From Gammaproteobacteria bacterium (GTDB taxonomy: Bacteria; Pseudomonadota; Gammaproteobacteria; JAJPIJ01), in the NCBI GenBank assembly GCA_035501935.1, contig DATJVC010000033.1, forward strand, positions 32,637 to 96,636: a stretch of DNA of 64,000 nt, read 5' to 3'. Positions 28,910 to 38,477 of this stretch are shown one piece after another (position 1 is the first letter of the stretch; each line of letters starts with the position of its first letter). The notes beneath the pieces are model-generated. The model ran no database searches and was not told where the DNA came from. It was given only the letters and a program-made list of their open reading frames with translations. Both the position numbers and the translations under genes were made by a program.

Positions 28910-29070
28910 ATTATTCTGAATATATTAGATTCAATATGTTTGGGGAAGTCGAGTGGACAACTTGGGGATAACTAATGCCAACCCGCGTTACAGAATGGTT
29001 ACAGAAAAAATAGAAACAACTGTGAATAATCCCGGTCCCAGGTCGGTGGATTACTAAAGCTTGTGGTTTT

Positions 29071-29733
29071 TCATAATTTCAAGATGAGCGTCAATCCATC
29101 CGCCAATGGCAACATGCTCAACTTGATCCGATCATCGGCATGCACGTGGGCATTGAAGGCGCGCAAGGCGCAGGTCGCACCGTCGTTCTGCCCGGGATCA
29201 GCGACCTTGCCATCCCAGAGCACGTTGTCCACCATGATCAAACCGCCGGGGCGCAGCAGTTGCAGGCAGGCCTCGTAGTAGGCAATGTAATTTTCCTTGT
29301 CGGCGTCGATGAAGACGAAATCGAACCCACCGCCTTGTCCGTCCGCCAGCAATTTGCCCAGCGTGTCGAGTGCGGGGGCGATGCGCAGGTCGATTTTCCC
29401 CGCCACGCCGGCCCGCGCAAAGTAACGCCGGCCGATGGCGGTCCATCTTTCGCTGACATCACAGGCGATGAGCCTGCCGTCTGCCGGCAGGTGCAGGGCG
29501 ACGGACAGCGCGCTGTAACCGGTGAACACGCCGATCTCGAGCGCCCGGCGCACACCCATCAACTTCACCATCAGAGCCATGAACTGGCCCTGTTCCGGCG
29601 CAATTTGCATGTTCGCCTCCGGCAGGCGCGCTGTTTCCTCGCGCAGTTCGCGCAACAGCGCCGGTTCATGCAGCGAGACCGCCAGCAGATAGTCATGGAG
29701 CGGCCCGGTCAGCGTGATGGTCTTGTTGCTCAT
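29071..29733 (-). CDS. SAM-dependent O-methyltransferase, caffeoyl-CoA/catechol type
   Basis: A 220-residue Rossmann-fold methyltransferase. The SAM motif LEIGVFTGYSALSVAL is near residue 65, the metal-binding aspartate region FVFIDADKENYIAYYE follows, and VDNVLWDGKVADP holds the second metal ligand. Proteins of this family methylate catechols or similar hydroxylated small molecules; the substrate here is unknown. It overlaps the tsaB stop by 4 bp (ATGA) and is translationally coupled to it. Confidence 0.88.
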   Translation of the reverse strand: MSNKTITLTGPLHDYLLAVSLHEPALLRELREETARLPEANMQIAPEQGQFMALMVKLMGVRRALEIGVFTGYSALSVALHLPADGRLIACDVSERWTAIGRRYFARAGVAGKIDLRIAPALDTLGKLLADGQGGGFDFVFIDADKENYIAYYEACLQLLRPGGLIMVDNVLWDGKVADPGQNDGATCALRAFNAHVHADDRIKLSMLPLADGLTLILKL

Positions 29734-30434
29734 GGCGATCCCCCGGCGGCGCGGGCATGGGCCACCTCATCACGGATATACGAGGGCAGGGCCTCAGCGG
29801 CATCCACGATGTCGTTTGCGAGATAATATCCCCGCGCCAGCCACGCCGTGTGGCGGGCACGGGGAAAGCGGTCAGGAATTACGGATTTCAAGGCCTGTCC
29901 GCAATGCCGGGCCAACAGACCGTCCGCCGCGGCGAATCCGGAACCGGCACCCACCCAGGTTCCCGGCGGCAGCGCGGGCGCCGAGGCCGGCGCGCAGACC
30001 TGCTCCGGCAGCAGCGTTGTCGTCTGATGTTCCCGGATTTGATATCCGCCCAGATACACTTCATCCCGGCGGGCGTCGAAAGCACCGAGCACAAATATAT
30101 CGCCGGCCTCCCCGCAGTCGCAAGCCAGCGTGGCCAGGGACGACACCGGCACGAGGCGCAAGCCGGTGCCGAGCGCGATTCCCTGCATGACCGCCGTGCC
30201 GATGCGCACGCCGGTGAAGGCGCCGGGTCCCCGCCCGAAGGCAAGAACGTGCATATCCCGCAACCGCAGCCGGGCCGCCGCCAGCACCGCTTCGATCATG
30301 GGCAGGATCAACTCCGCATGGCGCTGCGGCGCGATCTCAAAACGCTCATGGATCGCGCCGTCAGTCAGCACCGCCGCCGAGCAGGCCTCGGTGGCGGTGT
30401 CGATGGCCAGAACGTTGACGGCATCCGCACTCAT
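29730..30434 (-). CDS. tsaB: tRNA threonylcarbamoyladenosine biosynthesis protein TsaB
   Basis: From ATG 30434, 234 residues (the frame extends upstream without family similarity). It has the ASKHA-fold N-terminus VLAIDTATEACSAAV, the HAELILPMIEAVL segment and GRGPGAFTGVRIG, all characteristic of TsaB. TsaB is the non-catalytic scaffold that pairs with TsaD in forming t6A37 on ANN-decoding tRNAs. It diverges from lolC with only 59 bp between starts. Confidence 0.92.
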   Translation of the reverse strand: MSADAVNVLAIDTATEACSAAVLTDGAIHERFEIAPQRHAELILPMIEAVLAAARLRLRDMHVLAFGRGPGAFTGVRIGTAVMQGIALGTGLRLVPVSSLATLACDCGEAGDIFVLGAFDARRDEVYLGGYQIREHQTTTLLPEQVCAPASAPALPPGTWVGAGSGFAAADGLLARHCGQALKSVIPDRFPRARHTAWLARGYYLANDIVDAAEALPSYIRDEVAHARAAGGSP

Positions 30435-30479
30435 GCCGTCATTATTCCATAACTTCCCGCAAAGCTTTCCCTGCTCACG

Positions 30480-30485
30480 TATAAT
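30480..30485 (+). promoter_or_regulatory. Perfect -10 hexamer close to the lolC start
   Basis: TATAAT at 30480-30485 ends 8 nt before the lolC ATG. If used, transcription would start at about the start codon, making the lolC message leaderless or nearly so. No good -35 is present (CCGCAA at 17-bp spacing). Confidence 0.45.
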
Positions 30486-30493
30486 TCCCGTCC

Positions 30494-31741
30494 ATGTTCC
30501 GCCCCCTGCCGGTTTACATAGGAGCACGCTATACCCGCGCCCGGCGCCGCAATCATTTCGTCTCGTTCATCTCCGCCACCTCGGTGCTGGGCGTGGCCCT
30601 GGGGGTGGCCGCGCTCATCGTCGTGTTGTCGGTAATGAACGGGTTTGAGCGCGAACTGCACCGCCGCATCCTGGGCGTGCTGGCGCATGCCACCGTATTT
30701 CGGCGTGTGCACGTCATCTCCGACTGGCCGGCGCTGACGGAGCGCCTGTCGCGACTGCCACACGTCACCGGCGCCGCGCCGTTTATACGCTCCGCGGCGA
30801 TGATCACGCACGCGGGCAGCGTCAATGGCATCGTGATCTACGGCATCATGCCGGGCATGGAGGAGCGTGTTTCCGTAATCGGCGATCATCTGACGCAGGG
30901 GCGGCTCGCGGATCTGACGCCGGGCTCGCGTCGCTTGATACTGGGCCGGGCGCTGGCGGAGAAACTGCACGCGCGCGTAGGCGACTCCCTGAACGTGGTC
31001 GCCCCGCAGCCCGGCAGCAGCCCGGATGAGATCATCCCGGAATTGCAGCGCTACACGGTCGCCGGCATTTTCGACGTCGGCATGTATGAATTCGACTCAA
31101 CGCTGGCACTCATGCATCTGGACGATGCCGCGGCGCTGTTCCACATGGGGCGCGGCGTCAGTGGCGTGCGGCTGCGCTTTGACGACGCGCTGGCGGCGCC
31201 GGTGCTGAAAGACGCGGTGTCGCAGGCGCTGGGCGATGATTACATCGTCGCAGATTGGACGCAGTTCTACGTCAATTTTTTCAAGGCGCTGAAGAGTCAG
31301 AAGTCGATGATGTTCATCATCGTGCTGCTGATCGTGCTGGTGGCGGCCTTCAATATCGTGTCCATGCTGGTCATGGTGGTGCGCGACAAGCTGGCCGACA
31401 TTGCCATCCTGCGCACCCTGGGACTGGCCCGGCGGCGGGTGATGATGGTGTTCATCACCCAGGGCATGATTATCGGCGGCGCCGGCGCGCTGGCCGGCGG
31501 TCTCGGCGGCATTTATCTCGCCCGCCACATACAGGACATCGCCCATGGGATCGAGGAATCCCTGCACATGCGTTTTCTGCCGCCGGACGTCTATTTCCTG
31601 AGCCGGGTGCCGTCGGACATCCATGGGCTCGATGTCACTGTGATCGTAATCACGGCACTGGTGCTCTGCCTGCTGGCCGCTATTTATCCCGCGTGGCGTG
31701 CGGCCGCCTCGCCGCCGGCGGAGGCCTTGCGTTATGAATGA
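30494..31741 (+). CDS. lolC: Lipoprotein-releasing ABC transporter permease, LolC/LolE family (first)
   Basis: A 415-residue inner-membrane protein. The N-terminus MFRPLPVYIGARYTRARRR fits the LolC/LolE family. One helix follows (VLGVALGVAALIVVLSVM), then a periplasmic domain and three C-terminal helices, with the [14 protein letters not shown] loop. LolCDE extracts mature lipoproteins from the inner membrane and hands them to LolA. Assignment as C rather than E is arbitrary without alignment. It ends in PPAEALRYE and overlaps the next gene by 4 bp. Confidence 0.9.
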   Translation: MFRPLPVYIGARYTRARRRNHFVSFISATSVLGVALGVAALIVVLSVMNGFERELHRRILGVLAHATVFRRVHVISDWPALTERLSRLPHVTGAAPFIRSAAMITHAGSVNGIVIYGIMPGMEERVSVIGDHLTQGRLADLTPGSRRLILGRALAEKLHARVGDSLNVVAPQPGSSPDEIIPELQRYTVAGIFDVGMYEFDSTLALMHLDDAAALFHMGRGVSGVRLRFDDALAAPVLKDAVSQALGDDYIVADWTQFYVNFFKALKSQKSMMFIIVLLIVLVAAFNIVSMLVMVVRDKLADIAILRTLGLARRRVMMVFITQGMIIGGAGALAGGLGGIYLARHIQDIAHGIEESLHMRFLPPDVYFLSRVPSDIHGLDVTVIVITALVLCLLAAIYPAWRAAASPPAEALRYE

Positions 31742-33015
31742 CGTCCATCCCGGTTAAGCATTGCATGCACCTGTCATTGCCAGTCAGCATCGGATTGCGT
31801 TATCTGCGTGCCAGGCGCCGCAACCGGTTCATCTCTTTCATCTCGTTCAGTTCACTCCTGGGTGTGACGCTCGGCATCATGGCGCTAATCGTGATCCTGT
31901 CGGTGATGAACGGCTTCGAGAAGGAATTGCGCGGCCGCATCCTGGGCATGACGGCCCACGTATGGGTGCGTCCGCCCGCGGAGGGGGAGGTCCTGTCCGA
32001 TTGGCGCAATTTGCAGGATCGATTGCGAATGCAGCCGCGGGTGCAGGCGATCACGCCGGAGGTGCAGGGCGAGGCCATGATCGTACACGCGGGCTACATC
32101 AATGGTGTGCAGTTGCGCGGCATCCTGCCGGAACAATCGCAGGCCACATTCATTGCTGACAAGATGGTGGAAGGGAAATTGCAGGATCTTGCCCCCGGCC
32201 GGTTCGGGATCATTTTGGGCGAGGGCCTGGCGCGGGCACTGCGCGCCAATGTGGGCGACAAGGTGACGGTCATCTCGCCGCAACCTGTTGCCACGCCGGC
32301 TGGCATATTGCCGCGCTCGAGGCGGTTCACCGTGGTCGGCGTGTTCGAGGTCGGGACGCAGGAATATGACACTGCGATGGCGGTGGCGCACATGCAGGAT
32401 ACGGCGCGGCTGTTTCGTCTGCCGGAGGGTGTCAGCGGGCTGCGGCTCAAGCTTGACGACGCCTTTGCCGCACCGGCCGTGGCCGCGGCCCTGAATGCCG
32501 TCGCCGACGGCCGTTACCGCGCCGTGCCGTGGACCGAGGAGCACGTGAGCTTCTTCAACGCGTTGAAGACGGAGAAGGTGATGATGTTCATCATTCTGTC
32601 GCTGATCGTGGCGGTGGCGGCGTTCAATATCGTCGCCACGCTGGTCATGGTGGTCATCGACAAGCAGGCCGATATCGCCATCCTGCGCACGCTGGGCCTG
32701 CGGACGCGGCAGGTCATGCAGATTTTCATCGCCCAGGGAGCGGTGATCGGCGCTTTCGGCATGCTGCTGGGCGGCGCGGCGGGCGTGGTACTGGCATGGA
32801 ATCTTCCGGCGGTCATGCGGACGCTGGAACAGTCGCTGCACTTCAAGGTGTTCGATCCAACGGTGTACTACATCAGCGACATTCCCTCCGATCTGCGCTG
32901 GCCGGACGTTGGCGTGGTGCTGACGGTGGGTGGCCTGCTTTGTTTTCTGGCGACGCTCTACCCGGCCTGGCGCGCGGCCCGCACCCAGCCTGCGGAGGCA
33001 TTACGTTATGAGTGA
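31738..33015 (+). CDS. lolE: Lipoprotein-releasing ABC transporter permease, LolC/LolE family (second)
   Basis: 425 residues from the coupled ATG 31738 (ATG 31765 would align better with LolC at the N-terminus: [19 protein letters not shown]). Same topology as its partner: helix [18 protein letters not shown], periplasmic domain, three C-terminal helices and the [14 protein letters not shown] loop. GGAGG near 31720 can serve as its ribosome-binding site. It forms the heterodimeric membrane part of LolCDE. It ends in QPAEALRYE and overlaps lolD by 8 bp. Confidence 0.9.
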   Translation: MTSIPVKHCMHLSLPVSIGLRYLRARRRNRFISFISFSSLLGVTLGIMALIVILSVMNGFEKELRGRILGMTAHVWVRPPAEGEVLSDWRNLQDRLRMQPRVQAITPEVQGEAMIVHAGYINGVQLRGILPEQSQATFIADKMVEGKLQDLAPGRFGIILGEGLARALRANVGDKVTVISPQPVATPAGILPRSRRFTVVGVFEVGTQEYDTAMAVAHMQDTARLFRLPEGVSGLRLKLDDAFAAPAVAAALNAVADGRYRAVPWTEEHVSFFNALKTEKVMMFIILSLIVAVAAFNIVATLVMVVIDKQADIAILRTLGLRTRQVMQIFIAQGAVIGAFGMLLGGAAGVVLAWNLPAVMRTLEQSLHFKVFDPTVYYISDIPSDLRWPDVGVVLTVGGLLCFLATLYPAWRAARTQPAEALRYE

Positions 33016-33694
33016 GGTCGTCCTGTCTTGCCGGGAGTTGCAGAAGACCTTCATCGACGGCCCGCTGCGGGTGCCGGTGCTGATGGGCGTCGATTTGGAA
33101 GTTGCCGCCGGAGAGCGGGTGGCGATCGTCGGCGCCTCGGGCTCGGGCAAGAGCACCCTGCTGCACCTTCTGGGCGGCCTGGATGTGCCGACGGCGGGCA
33201 GCGTACGGATCCTGGGGCTGTCGATGAGCGCGCTCCCCGACGATGAACGCGGGCGGCTGCGCAACCGCGCACTGGGTTTCGTCTATCAGTTTCACCATCT
33301 GCTGGCGGAATTCACCGCCCTGGAGAACGTTGCAATGCCGCTTTTGATCGCCGGCCAGCCGCCGGCGAACGCGGCCCCGCGCGCCGCCGAGATGCTGACA
33401 CGGGTGGGGCTGGGCGGGCGCCTGGCCCACAAACCCGGCGAATTGTCCGGCGGCGAGCGACAGCGCGCCGCCATCGCCCGCGCGTTGATCAATGCGCCCA
33501 CCTGCGTACTGGCCGATGAACCCACCGGCAACCTCGATCGCGACACCGCCGGGCAGGTGTTTGCCCTGATGCTGGAATTGAATCAGAAACTCAAGACCAG
33601 TTTGGTCGTGGCGACGCATGATCAAAAACTGGCCGCACAGATGGATCGGGTGTTAATGCTTGAAGGCGGCAGGTTGCGCCCGCACAAACTCTGA
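33008..33694 (+). CDS. lolD: Lipoprotein-releasing system ATPase LolD
   Basis: From ATG 33008, 228 residues. Walker [10 protein letters not shown]-loop [21 protein letters not shown] (the FHHLL form is typical of LolD), signature LSGGERQR, Walker [12 protein letters not shown] and switch VVATHD are all present. It overlaps the end of the preceding permease gene and completes a lolC-lolE-lolD operon. comEC starts 13 bp downstream. Confidence 0.95.
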   Translation: MSEVVLSCRELQKTFIDGPLRVPVLMGVDLEVAAGERVAIVGASGSGKSTLLHLLGGLDVPTAGSVRILGLSMSALPDDERGRLRNRALGFVYQFHHLLAEFTALENVAMPLLIAGQPPANAAPRAAEMLTRVGLGGRLAHKPGELSGGERQRAAIARALINAPTCVLADEPTGNLDRDTAGQVFALMLELNQKLKTSLVVATHDQKLAAQMDRVLMLEGGRLRPHKL

Positions 33695-33707
33695 ATTGCC
33701 GCCGGCG

Positions 33708-36038
33708 ATGCTCAGGCCCTCAGTGTCCAGGCGCGACGAAGGCCGCTATTCGCTGGTTGCAGTAGCGCTGGCCTTTCTGCTGGGAGATCTGTTCCTGCAG
33801 ATGCAGGCCCGTCTGCCCCATCCATTGTGGACGCTGGCTTTACCGATCGTCGGGCTGGCCGTGTCATATCGTCCGGCATGGATGCCCCTGTTCTGGGCTG
33901 TGGCTGGTTTCTGCTGGGCGCTTCTGCGCGCGCACTGGTTTCTGTCCGTGCAACTGCCACCGGCACTGGAAGGCGAGACAGTGATCATGGAGGGACGTGT
34001 GAGCGGTTTGCCGGAGCAGGCTGAAGACCGCTACCGTTTCGCATTCGACACGGAAACGTTGTTCCGGCAGGGACGGGAGCAGCCAGGTTGCGGGCGGGTG
34101 CGGCTGGACTGGTCCCACCCGCCCGAGGACCCTCGCAGCGGCGAGCGCTGGCGGCTCGCAGTCCGGCTGAAGCGGCCGCATGGCCTGTCCAATCCCGGTG
34201 GCTTCGATTACGAGAAATGGCTCTACCAGGAGGGCATCCACGCGACCGGTTACGTGGTCGATGAGGAACCCGCCCGCCGGCTCGCCGCGGCCGGCATGTC
34301 GGTGGACGCGTTGCGTGCCGGTCTGCGGTCGCGGTTGCAGGAAGCCATCGGTTTTCACCCGCTCTCCGGCGTGGTCATTGCGCTGGCCATCGGCGCGCAG
34401 GATGGCATCGGTCCCGAGCAATGGCGGGTGTTCTTCCGCGCCGGCGTCGGCCATCTCATCGCCATCTCCGGCCTGCACATCGGCCTCCTGGCGGGCCTCG
34501 GTTATTTCCTGGGCGGATGGTTGTGGAGCCTGCCGGGGCGCACGTTGCTTTTAGTCCCCGCGCCGCGCATCGCCGCGCTCACCGCCTTCCTGGCGGCGCT
34601 GGCCTACGGGCTGCTGGCGGGATTCTCCGTGCCCACCCAGCGCACCGTGATCATGATCGGCGCGGCGATGTGGGTGCTGTGGGCACAACGCCCGCGGCGC
34701 GAACTGGACAGCCTTATGGCGGCATTGATTGTGGTGTTGCTGATCGATCCGGCAGCGGTGCTGGCGGTGGGATTCTGGCTGTCGTTTGTCGCCGTGGCGA
34801 TCCTGCTTTACAGCACCGGCGGGCGCCGTGGGCGGGGCGGTTTGTGGTGGAAACTGGGGCGCACGCATCTGGCCATTGCCATCGGCCTCGCACCGCTCAT
34901 GATGCTGTTGTTCGAGCAGAACCCGGTGCTGGGACCGCTGGCCAATCTGGTGGCCGTGCCGTGGGTCAGTTTCGTGGTCGTGCCGCTTGTGCTCGCCGGC
35001 ACGGCGTTGCTGTTATGTTCGCCCTTCCTCGGCTACTGGTTCCTGAGCGGCGCGTTGCTGGCGCTGCAGGGTCTGTGGAAGTTTCTGGAACCTCTTGCGG
35101 GCTGGCCGGGGGCGGTGTGGCACCAGGCCGCCCCGGCGCCGTGGGTGAGTGCAGGCGCGTTCGTGGGCGCGGCGTTGCTGCTGCTTCCGCGCGGCATTCC
35201 GGGCCGTGCGCTGGGATTGCTGTGGATGTCGCCACTGCTGTGGTCCGGCCTGGAGCGGCCGCCTCCGGGTGAGGCTTGGTTCACGCTGCTGGATGTCGGG
35301 CAGGGGCTGTCGGCGGTGGTACAGACACACGCGCATGTGCTGGTCTACGACACCGGGCCGGCGCTCAATCCACGTTTCGATACCGGCAGCAGCGTGGTCG
35401 TGCCGTTCCTCTATCACGAGGGTGTGCGGCGGATCGACATGCTCATGGTGAGCCACGGCGATAATGATCACATCGGCGGCGCAGCCAGCATATTGCGCGA
35501 ATTTCCCGTGGGCGGCGTGTTGAGCAGCGTGCCTGAGCGGCTGGCGTACGCCGGCGCGCGTCCCTGCGAAGCCGGGCAGCGCTGGCGCTGGGACGGCGTC
35601 GAGTTCGAGGTTCTGCATCCTGCGCCGGGTGAATTTTCCTCTGGAAACAATTCCTCTTGCGTGCTGCGCGTCGCCACGGCGGCGGGTGCGCGGTTGCTCT
35701 TGACCGGCGACATCGAAGCTCCCGCCGAACGGGAACTGGTGCGCGCGCAGCCAGCGGCGTTACGCGCCGAGGCGCTGGTGGCGCCTCATCATGGCAGCAA
35801 AACCTCCTCGACGACGGCGTTCGTCGACGCGGTCGCGCCGCGCTACGTGTTCTTTCCGGTCGGTTATCGCAATCGTTTCCATCACCCGCATCCCAGCGTG
35901 CGCGCCCGCTATCGCGACGCTGGCGTAACGGCGCTCGCCACCGACGCCGATGGCGCGATTAGCTGGCGTCTGGGCGGGGAGGCAGCCCCGCCCGCCGGCT
36001 ACCGCCGCACGCACCAGCACTACTGGAACGCAGACTGA
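33708..36038 (+). CDS. comEC: DNA-uptake channel protein ComEC/Rec2
   Basis: From ATG 33708, 776 residues. An N-terminal OB-like DUF4131 region, the Competence membrane domain with about ten helices and the motif GVGHLIAISGLHIGLLAG, and a C-terminal metallo-beta-lactamase domain (LLDVGQGLSAVVQ; VSHGDNDHIGG; VAPHHGSKTSST). ComEC carries single-stranded DNA across the inner membrane, and the lactamase-like domain may degrade the other strand. The position after lolCED is common in gammaproteobacteria. An upstream TTG in the same frame exists at 33660 but would overlap lolD. Confidence 0.93.
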   Translation: MLRPSVSRRDEGRYSLVAVALAFLLGDLFLQMQARLPHPLWTLALPIVGLAVSYRPAWMPLFWAVAGFCWALLRAHWFLSVQLPPALEGETVIMEGRVSGLPEQAEDRYRFAFDTETLFRQGREQPGCGRVRLDWSHPPEDPRSGERWRLAVRLKRPHGLSNPGGFDYEKWLYQEGIHATGYVVDEEPARRLAAAGMSVDALRAGLRSRLQEAIGFHPLSGVVIALAIGAQDGIGPEQWRVFFRAGVGHLIAISGLHIGLLAGLGYFLGGWLWSLPGRTLLLVPAPRIAALTAFLAALAYGLLAGFSVPTQRTVIMIGAAMWVLWAQRPRRELDSLMAALIVVLLIDPAAVLAVGFWLSFVAVAILLYSTGGRRGRGGLWWKLGRTHLAIAIGLAPLMMLLFEQNPVLGPLANLVAVPWVSFVVVPLVLAGTALLLCSPFLGYWFLSGALLALQGLWKFLEPLAGWPGAVWHQAAPAPWVSAGAFVGAALLLLPRGIPGRALGLLWMSPLLWSGLERPPPGEAWFTLLDVGQGLSAVVQTHAHVLVYDTGPALNPRFDTGSSVVVPFLYHEGVRRIDMLMVSHGDNDHIGGAASILREFPVGGVLSSVPERLAYAGARPCEAGQRWRWDGVEFEVLHPAPGEFSSGNNSSCVLRVATAAGARLLLTGDIEAPAERELVRAQPAALRAEALVAPHHGSKTSSTTAFVDAVAPRYVFFPVGYRNRFHHPHPSVRARYRDAGVTALATDADGAISWRLGGEAAPPAGYRRTHQHYWNAD

Positions 36039-36111
36039 CCCTTTTCGCCGGCGTCATCCTCTGCTATGGTCTGCGCCGCGGCACATCACTTACGACGGAG
36101 ATCGCACGCCG

Positions 36112-36822
36112 GTGTTTGAGATTATGAAAACGGGCGGCTGGGTCATGCTGCTCATCGTCCTCAGTTCCGTTGCCGCCCTGGCCATCGTGGTGGAGCGGCT
36201 CTGGTCACTGCAACGCCATCGCATACTTCCTGATAATCTGGTCGGCCAGGTCTGGCAAATGGCACGGGGGGGCATTTTGGATGCGCGCCGCATCAACGAA
36301 TTACGCATCGGCTCGCCGTTGGGAAAGGTGCTGGCCGCGGGGCTGATCAATCGCCACCACGATCGCGCCGTCATGAAGGAGGCCATCGAAGAGGTCGGGC
36401 GCCATGTCGCGCACGACCTGAGCCGTTATCTTGACATGCTGGGCTCGATCGCCGCCGTTTCGCCGCTGATGGGATTGCTCGGCACCGTGTTCGGCATGAT
36501 CCGAATGTTCTCGGCGCTGAATCTGCACGGCGCCGGCGATCCGCAGGCGCTGGCCGGCGGCATCGGTCAGGCGCTCATCACCACCGCCGCCGGATTATGC
36601 GTGGGCATCCCGGCCCTGCTTTGCCACCGTTATCTGCGCGGCAAGGTGAACGGGCTGGTGATGGACATGGAGCAGGAGGCGATCAAGATGGTGGAGATTC
36701 TGCACGGCGATCGCGAACGCGAAGGCGTTTACGGTGAGCCGGATGAGCCGCTGGCCAGGCCGGCCGGCGCACGGCGCACGCCGCGTATGCGCCGTCCGGC
36801 GACCACAGACCGCATCGAGTGA
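36112..36822 (+). CDS. exbB: MotA/TolQ/ExbB proton-channel family protein
   Basis: 236 residues from GTG 36112 (VFEIMKTGGW; ATG 36124 is the alternative); GGAG lies 11 nt upstream. It has an N-terminal helix (GWVMLLIVLSSVAALAIVVE), a cytoplasmic loop and two further helices with the proton-channel motif SPLMGLLGTVFGMIRMF. With its ExbD partner it forms a proton-driven motor; the genomic position before lpxK is typical of ExbBD paralogues tied to envelope biogenesis. The C-terminal 40 residues are basic and unstructured-looking. Confidence 0.9.
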   Translation: MFEIMKTGGWVMLLIVLSSVAALAIVVERLWSLQRHRILPDNLVGQVWQMARGGILDARRINELRIGSPLGKVLAAGLINRHHDRAVMKEAIEEVGRHVAHDLSRYLDMLGSIAAVSPLMGLLGTVFGMIRMFSALNLHGAGDPQALAGGIGQALITTAAGLCVGIPALLCHRYLRGKVNGLVMDMEQEAIKMVEILHGDREREGVYGEPDEPLARPAGARRTPRMRRPATTDRIE

Positions 36823-36831
36823 CATCAACTT

Positions 36832-37266
36832 ATGAATTTCATCGGCAACGCGACGGACGACAACATCGACATCAACGTCACTTCGCTGATTGACGTGGTG
36901 TTGCTGCTGCTGATCTTTTTCATGGTATCCACTACGTTCCTCAATCCCAACCGCATCAATCTCACCCTGCCCAAGGCCAGTGACAACAACGCGGAGCAGG
37001 AAAAACCCCATGCCATCGAAGTCAGCGTGGACAAGGAGGGGCACTACGCGATCAATGGGCAGATACTGGTGAATTCCCAGCCCGAAACGCTGAAACGCGC
37101 CCTGAGCGAAGCGGCCAAGGATTTGAAGGAACCGCCGGTGATCGTGCAGGCCGATGCGCAAGCAACGCATCAAAGCGTCATTCGCGTCCTTGATGTGGCC
37201 GGTCAACTGGGGTTGGTGCACATTTCCTTCGCCACCGAAACCCCGCCGGATCAGAGCGAACCCTGA
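36832..37266 (+). CDS. exbD: Biopolymer transport protein ExbD/TolR
   Basis: A 144-residue protein with one N-terminal membrane helix containing the conserved proton-carrying aspartate (INVTSLIDVVLLLLIFFMV), followed by a periplasmic peptidoglycan-binding-type domain. It follows the ExbB-like gene by 9 bp and precedes lpxK by 10 bp. It forms the rotor or plug partner of the ExbB pentamer. Confidence 0.92.
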   Translation: MNFIGNATDDNIDINVTSLIDVVLLLLIFFMVSTTFLNPNRINLTLPKASDNNAEQEKPHAIEVSVDKEGHYAINGQILVNSQPETLKRALSEAAKDLKEPPVIVQADAQATHQSVIRVLDVAGQLGLVHISFATETPPDQSEP

Positions 37267-37276
37267 TCGCGTGGTC

Positions 37277-38326
37277 ATGGGGTTATCAGATCGCCTGCAG
37301 GAACTTTGGTACCAGCCGCATCCCCTCAGCGCCATGCTGTTGCCGCTGTCCTGGATTTACAGCGGCGCAATGTTGTTGCGGCGGCAGATCTATCTCACCC
37401 GCCTGATCAATCCGGAGGCCTTGCCTGCGCCGGTCATCGTGATCGGCAATATCACCGTGGGCGGCACCGGCAAGACGCCACTGGTGATCTGGCTCCACCG
37501 GTTCCTCTCCACCCAGGGTTACAAGCCGGGGATCATCAGCCGGGGCCATGGTGGCCGCGCGCGGCAATGGCCGCAGCAGGTGCGGCCTGACAGCGATCCC
37601 GCGACCGTGGGCGACGAGGCGGTGCTGCTGGCGCGCCACACCGCTGCGCCGATCGCCGTGGGCCCGGATCGTCACACGGCCGCCGAGGCGCTCATCCGCC
37701 ACCAGGGCTGCGATCTGATCCTGAGCGACGACGGCCTGCAACATTACGCGTTGCGGCGGGATATCGAAATCGCGGTCATCGACGGTATCCGCCGTCACGG
37801 CAATGGTTATTGCCTGCCCGCCGGGCCGTTGCGCGAACCAATCTCGCGGTTGCGCGACGTGGACATCATCGTGACCCACGGCATCGCCGGCCGTGGCGAA
37901 TTCCCGATGAAATATGCCCCCGGCGTTCTGCAACCGGTTGCGCGCAGTTCGCGATCACGCCAGCATGCCACGCCCGGGCCCCAGGAGGTGCACGCCGTGG
38001 CCGGCATCGGCAATCCGGATGATTTCTTCCATTTATTGCGCGCGCTCGGCTATCAGCCGCGCTGCCACAGGTTTGCGGATCATCATGTGTTCCGGCGCGA
38101 GGAGATTAACTTCAATGATGACCTGCCGGTCATCATGACCGAGAAGGACGCGGTAAAATGCGAACGCTTCGCCGGGATGGAGCATTGGTATCTGCCCATC
38201 GAGGCGGAATTACCCGCCGTCTTCGAACGGCGCCTGCTGGAACTGCTGAGGAGGAAGGGATATGGACGCCAAGCTGCTGGAGATCCTGGTCTGCCCCGTG
38301 ACCAAGGGGCCCTTGATTTACGATAA
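37277..38326 (+). CDS. lpxK: Tetraacyldisaccharide 4'-kinase LpxK
   Basis: 349 residues from ATG 37277 ([17 protein letters not shown]). The Walker A motif is [16 protein letters not shown], with ISRGHGG and [17 protein letters not shown] as further LpxK signatures. It phosphorylates the lipid A disaccharide precursor at the 4' position on the cytoplasmic face of the inner membrane. Its last 21 codons overlap the following ycaR gene in another frame, an unusually long overlap. Confidence 0.95.
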   Translation: MGLSDRLQELWYQPHPLSAMLLPLSWIYSGAMLLRRQIYLTRLINPEALPAPVIVIGNITVGGTGKTPLVIWLHRFLSTQGYKPGIISRGHGGRARQWPQQVRPDSDPATVGDEAVLLARHTAAPIAVGPDRHTAAEALIRHQGCDLILSDDGLQHYALRRDIEIAVIDGIRRHGNGYCLPAGPLREPISRLRDVDIIVTHGIAGRGEFPMKYAPGVLQPVARSSRSRQHATPGPQEVHAVAGIGNPDDFFHLLRALGYQPRCHRFADHHVFRREEINFNDDLPVIMTEKDAVKCERFAGMEHWYLPIEAELPAVFERRLLELLRRKGYGRQAAGDPGLPRDQGALDLR

Positions 38327-38453
38327 AGAGAAACAGGAATTGATTTCGCGCTCGGCCCGCCTGGCCTATCCGATCAAGGATGGCATCCCGGTGATGCTTG
38401 AAGATGAGGCGCGTACACTGACGGACGAGGAGATGGAACGTCTTGCCAAATAA
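38262..38453 (+). CDS. ycaR: Trm112/YcaR family protein
   Basis: A 63-residue protein, [18 protein letters not shown] at the start and [15 protein letters not shown] later, matching the UPF0434/Trm112 family. A single Cys remains of the zinc site (Cys11). It starts inside lpxK, 65 bp before the lpxK stop, with AGGAGGAAGG immediately upstream. The lpxK-ycaR-kdsB order is standard in gammaproteobacteria. Its role is not established here; Trm112 proteins activate methyltransferases. Confidence 0.9.
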   Translation: MDAKLLEILVCPVTKGPLIYDKEKQELISRSARLAYPIKDGIPVMLEDEARTLTDEEMERLAK

Positions 38454-38477
38454 CACGGGCAGTGCATCCCCGACTCC

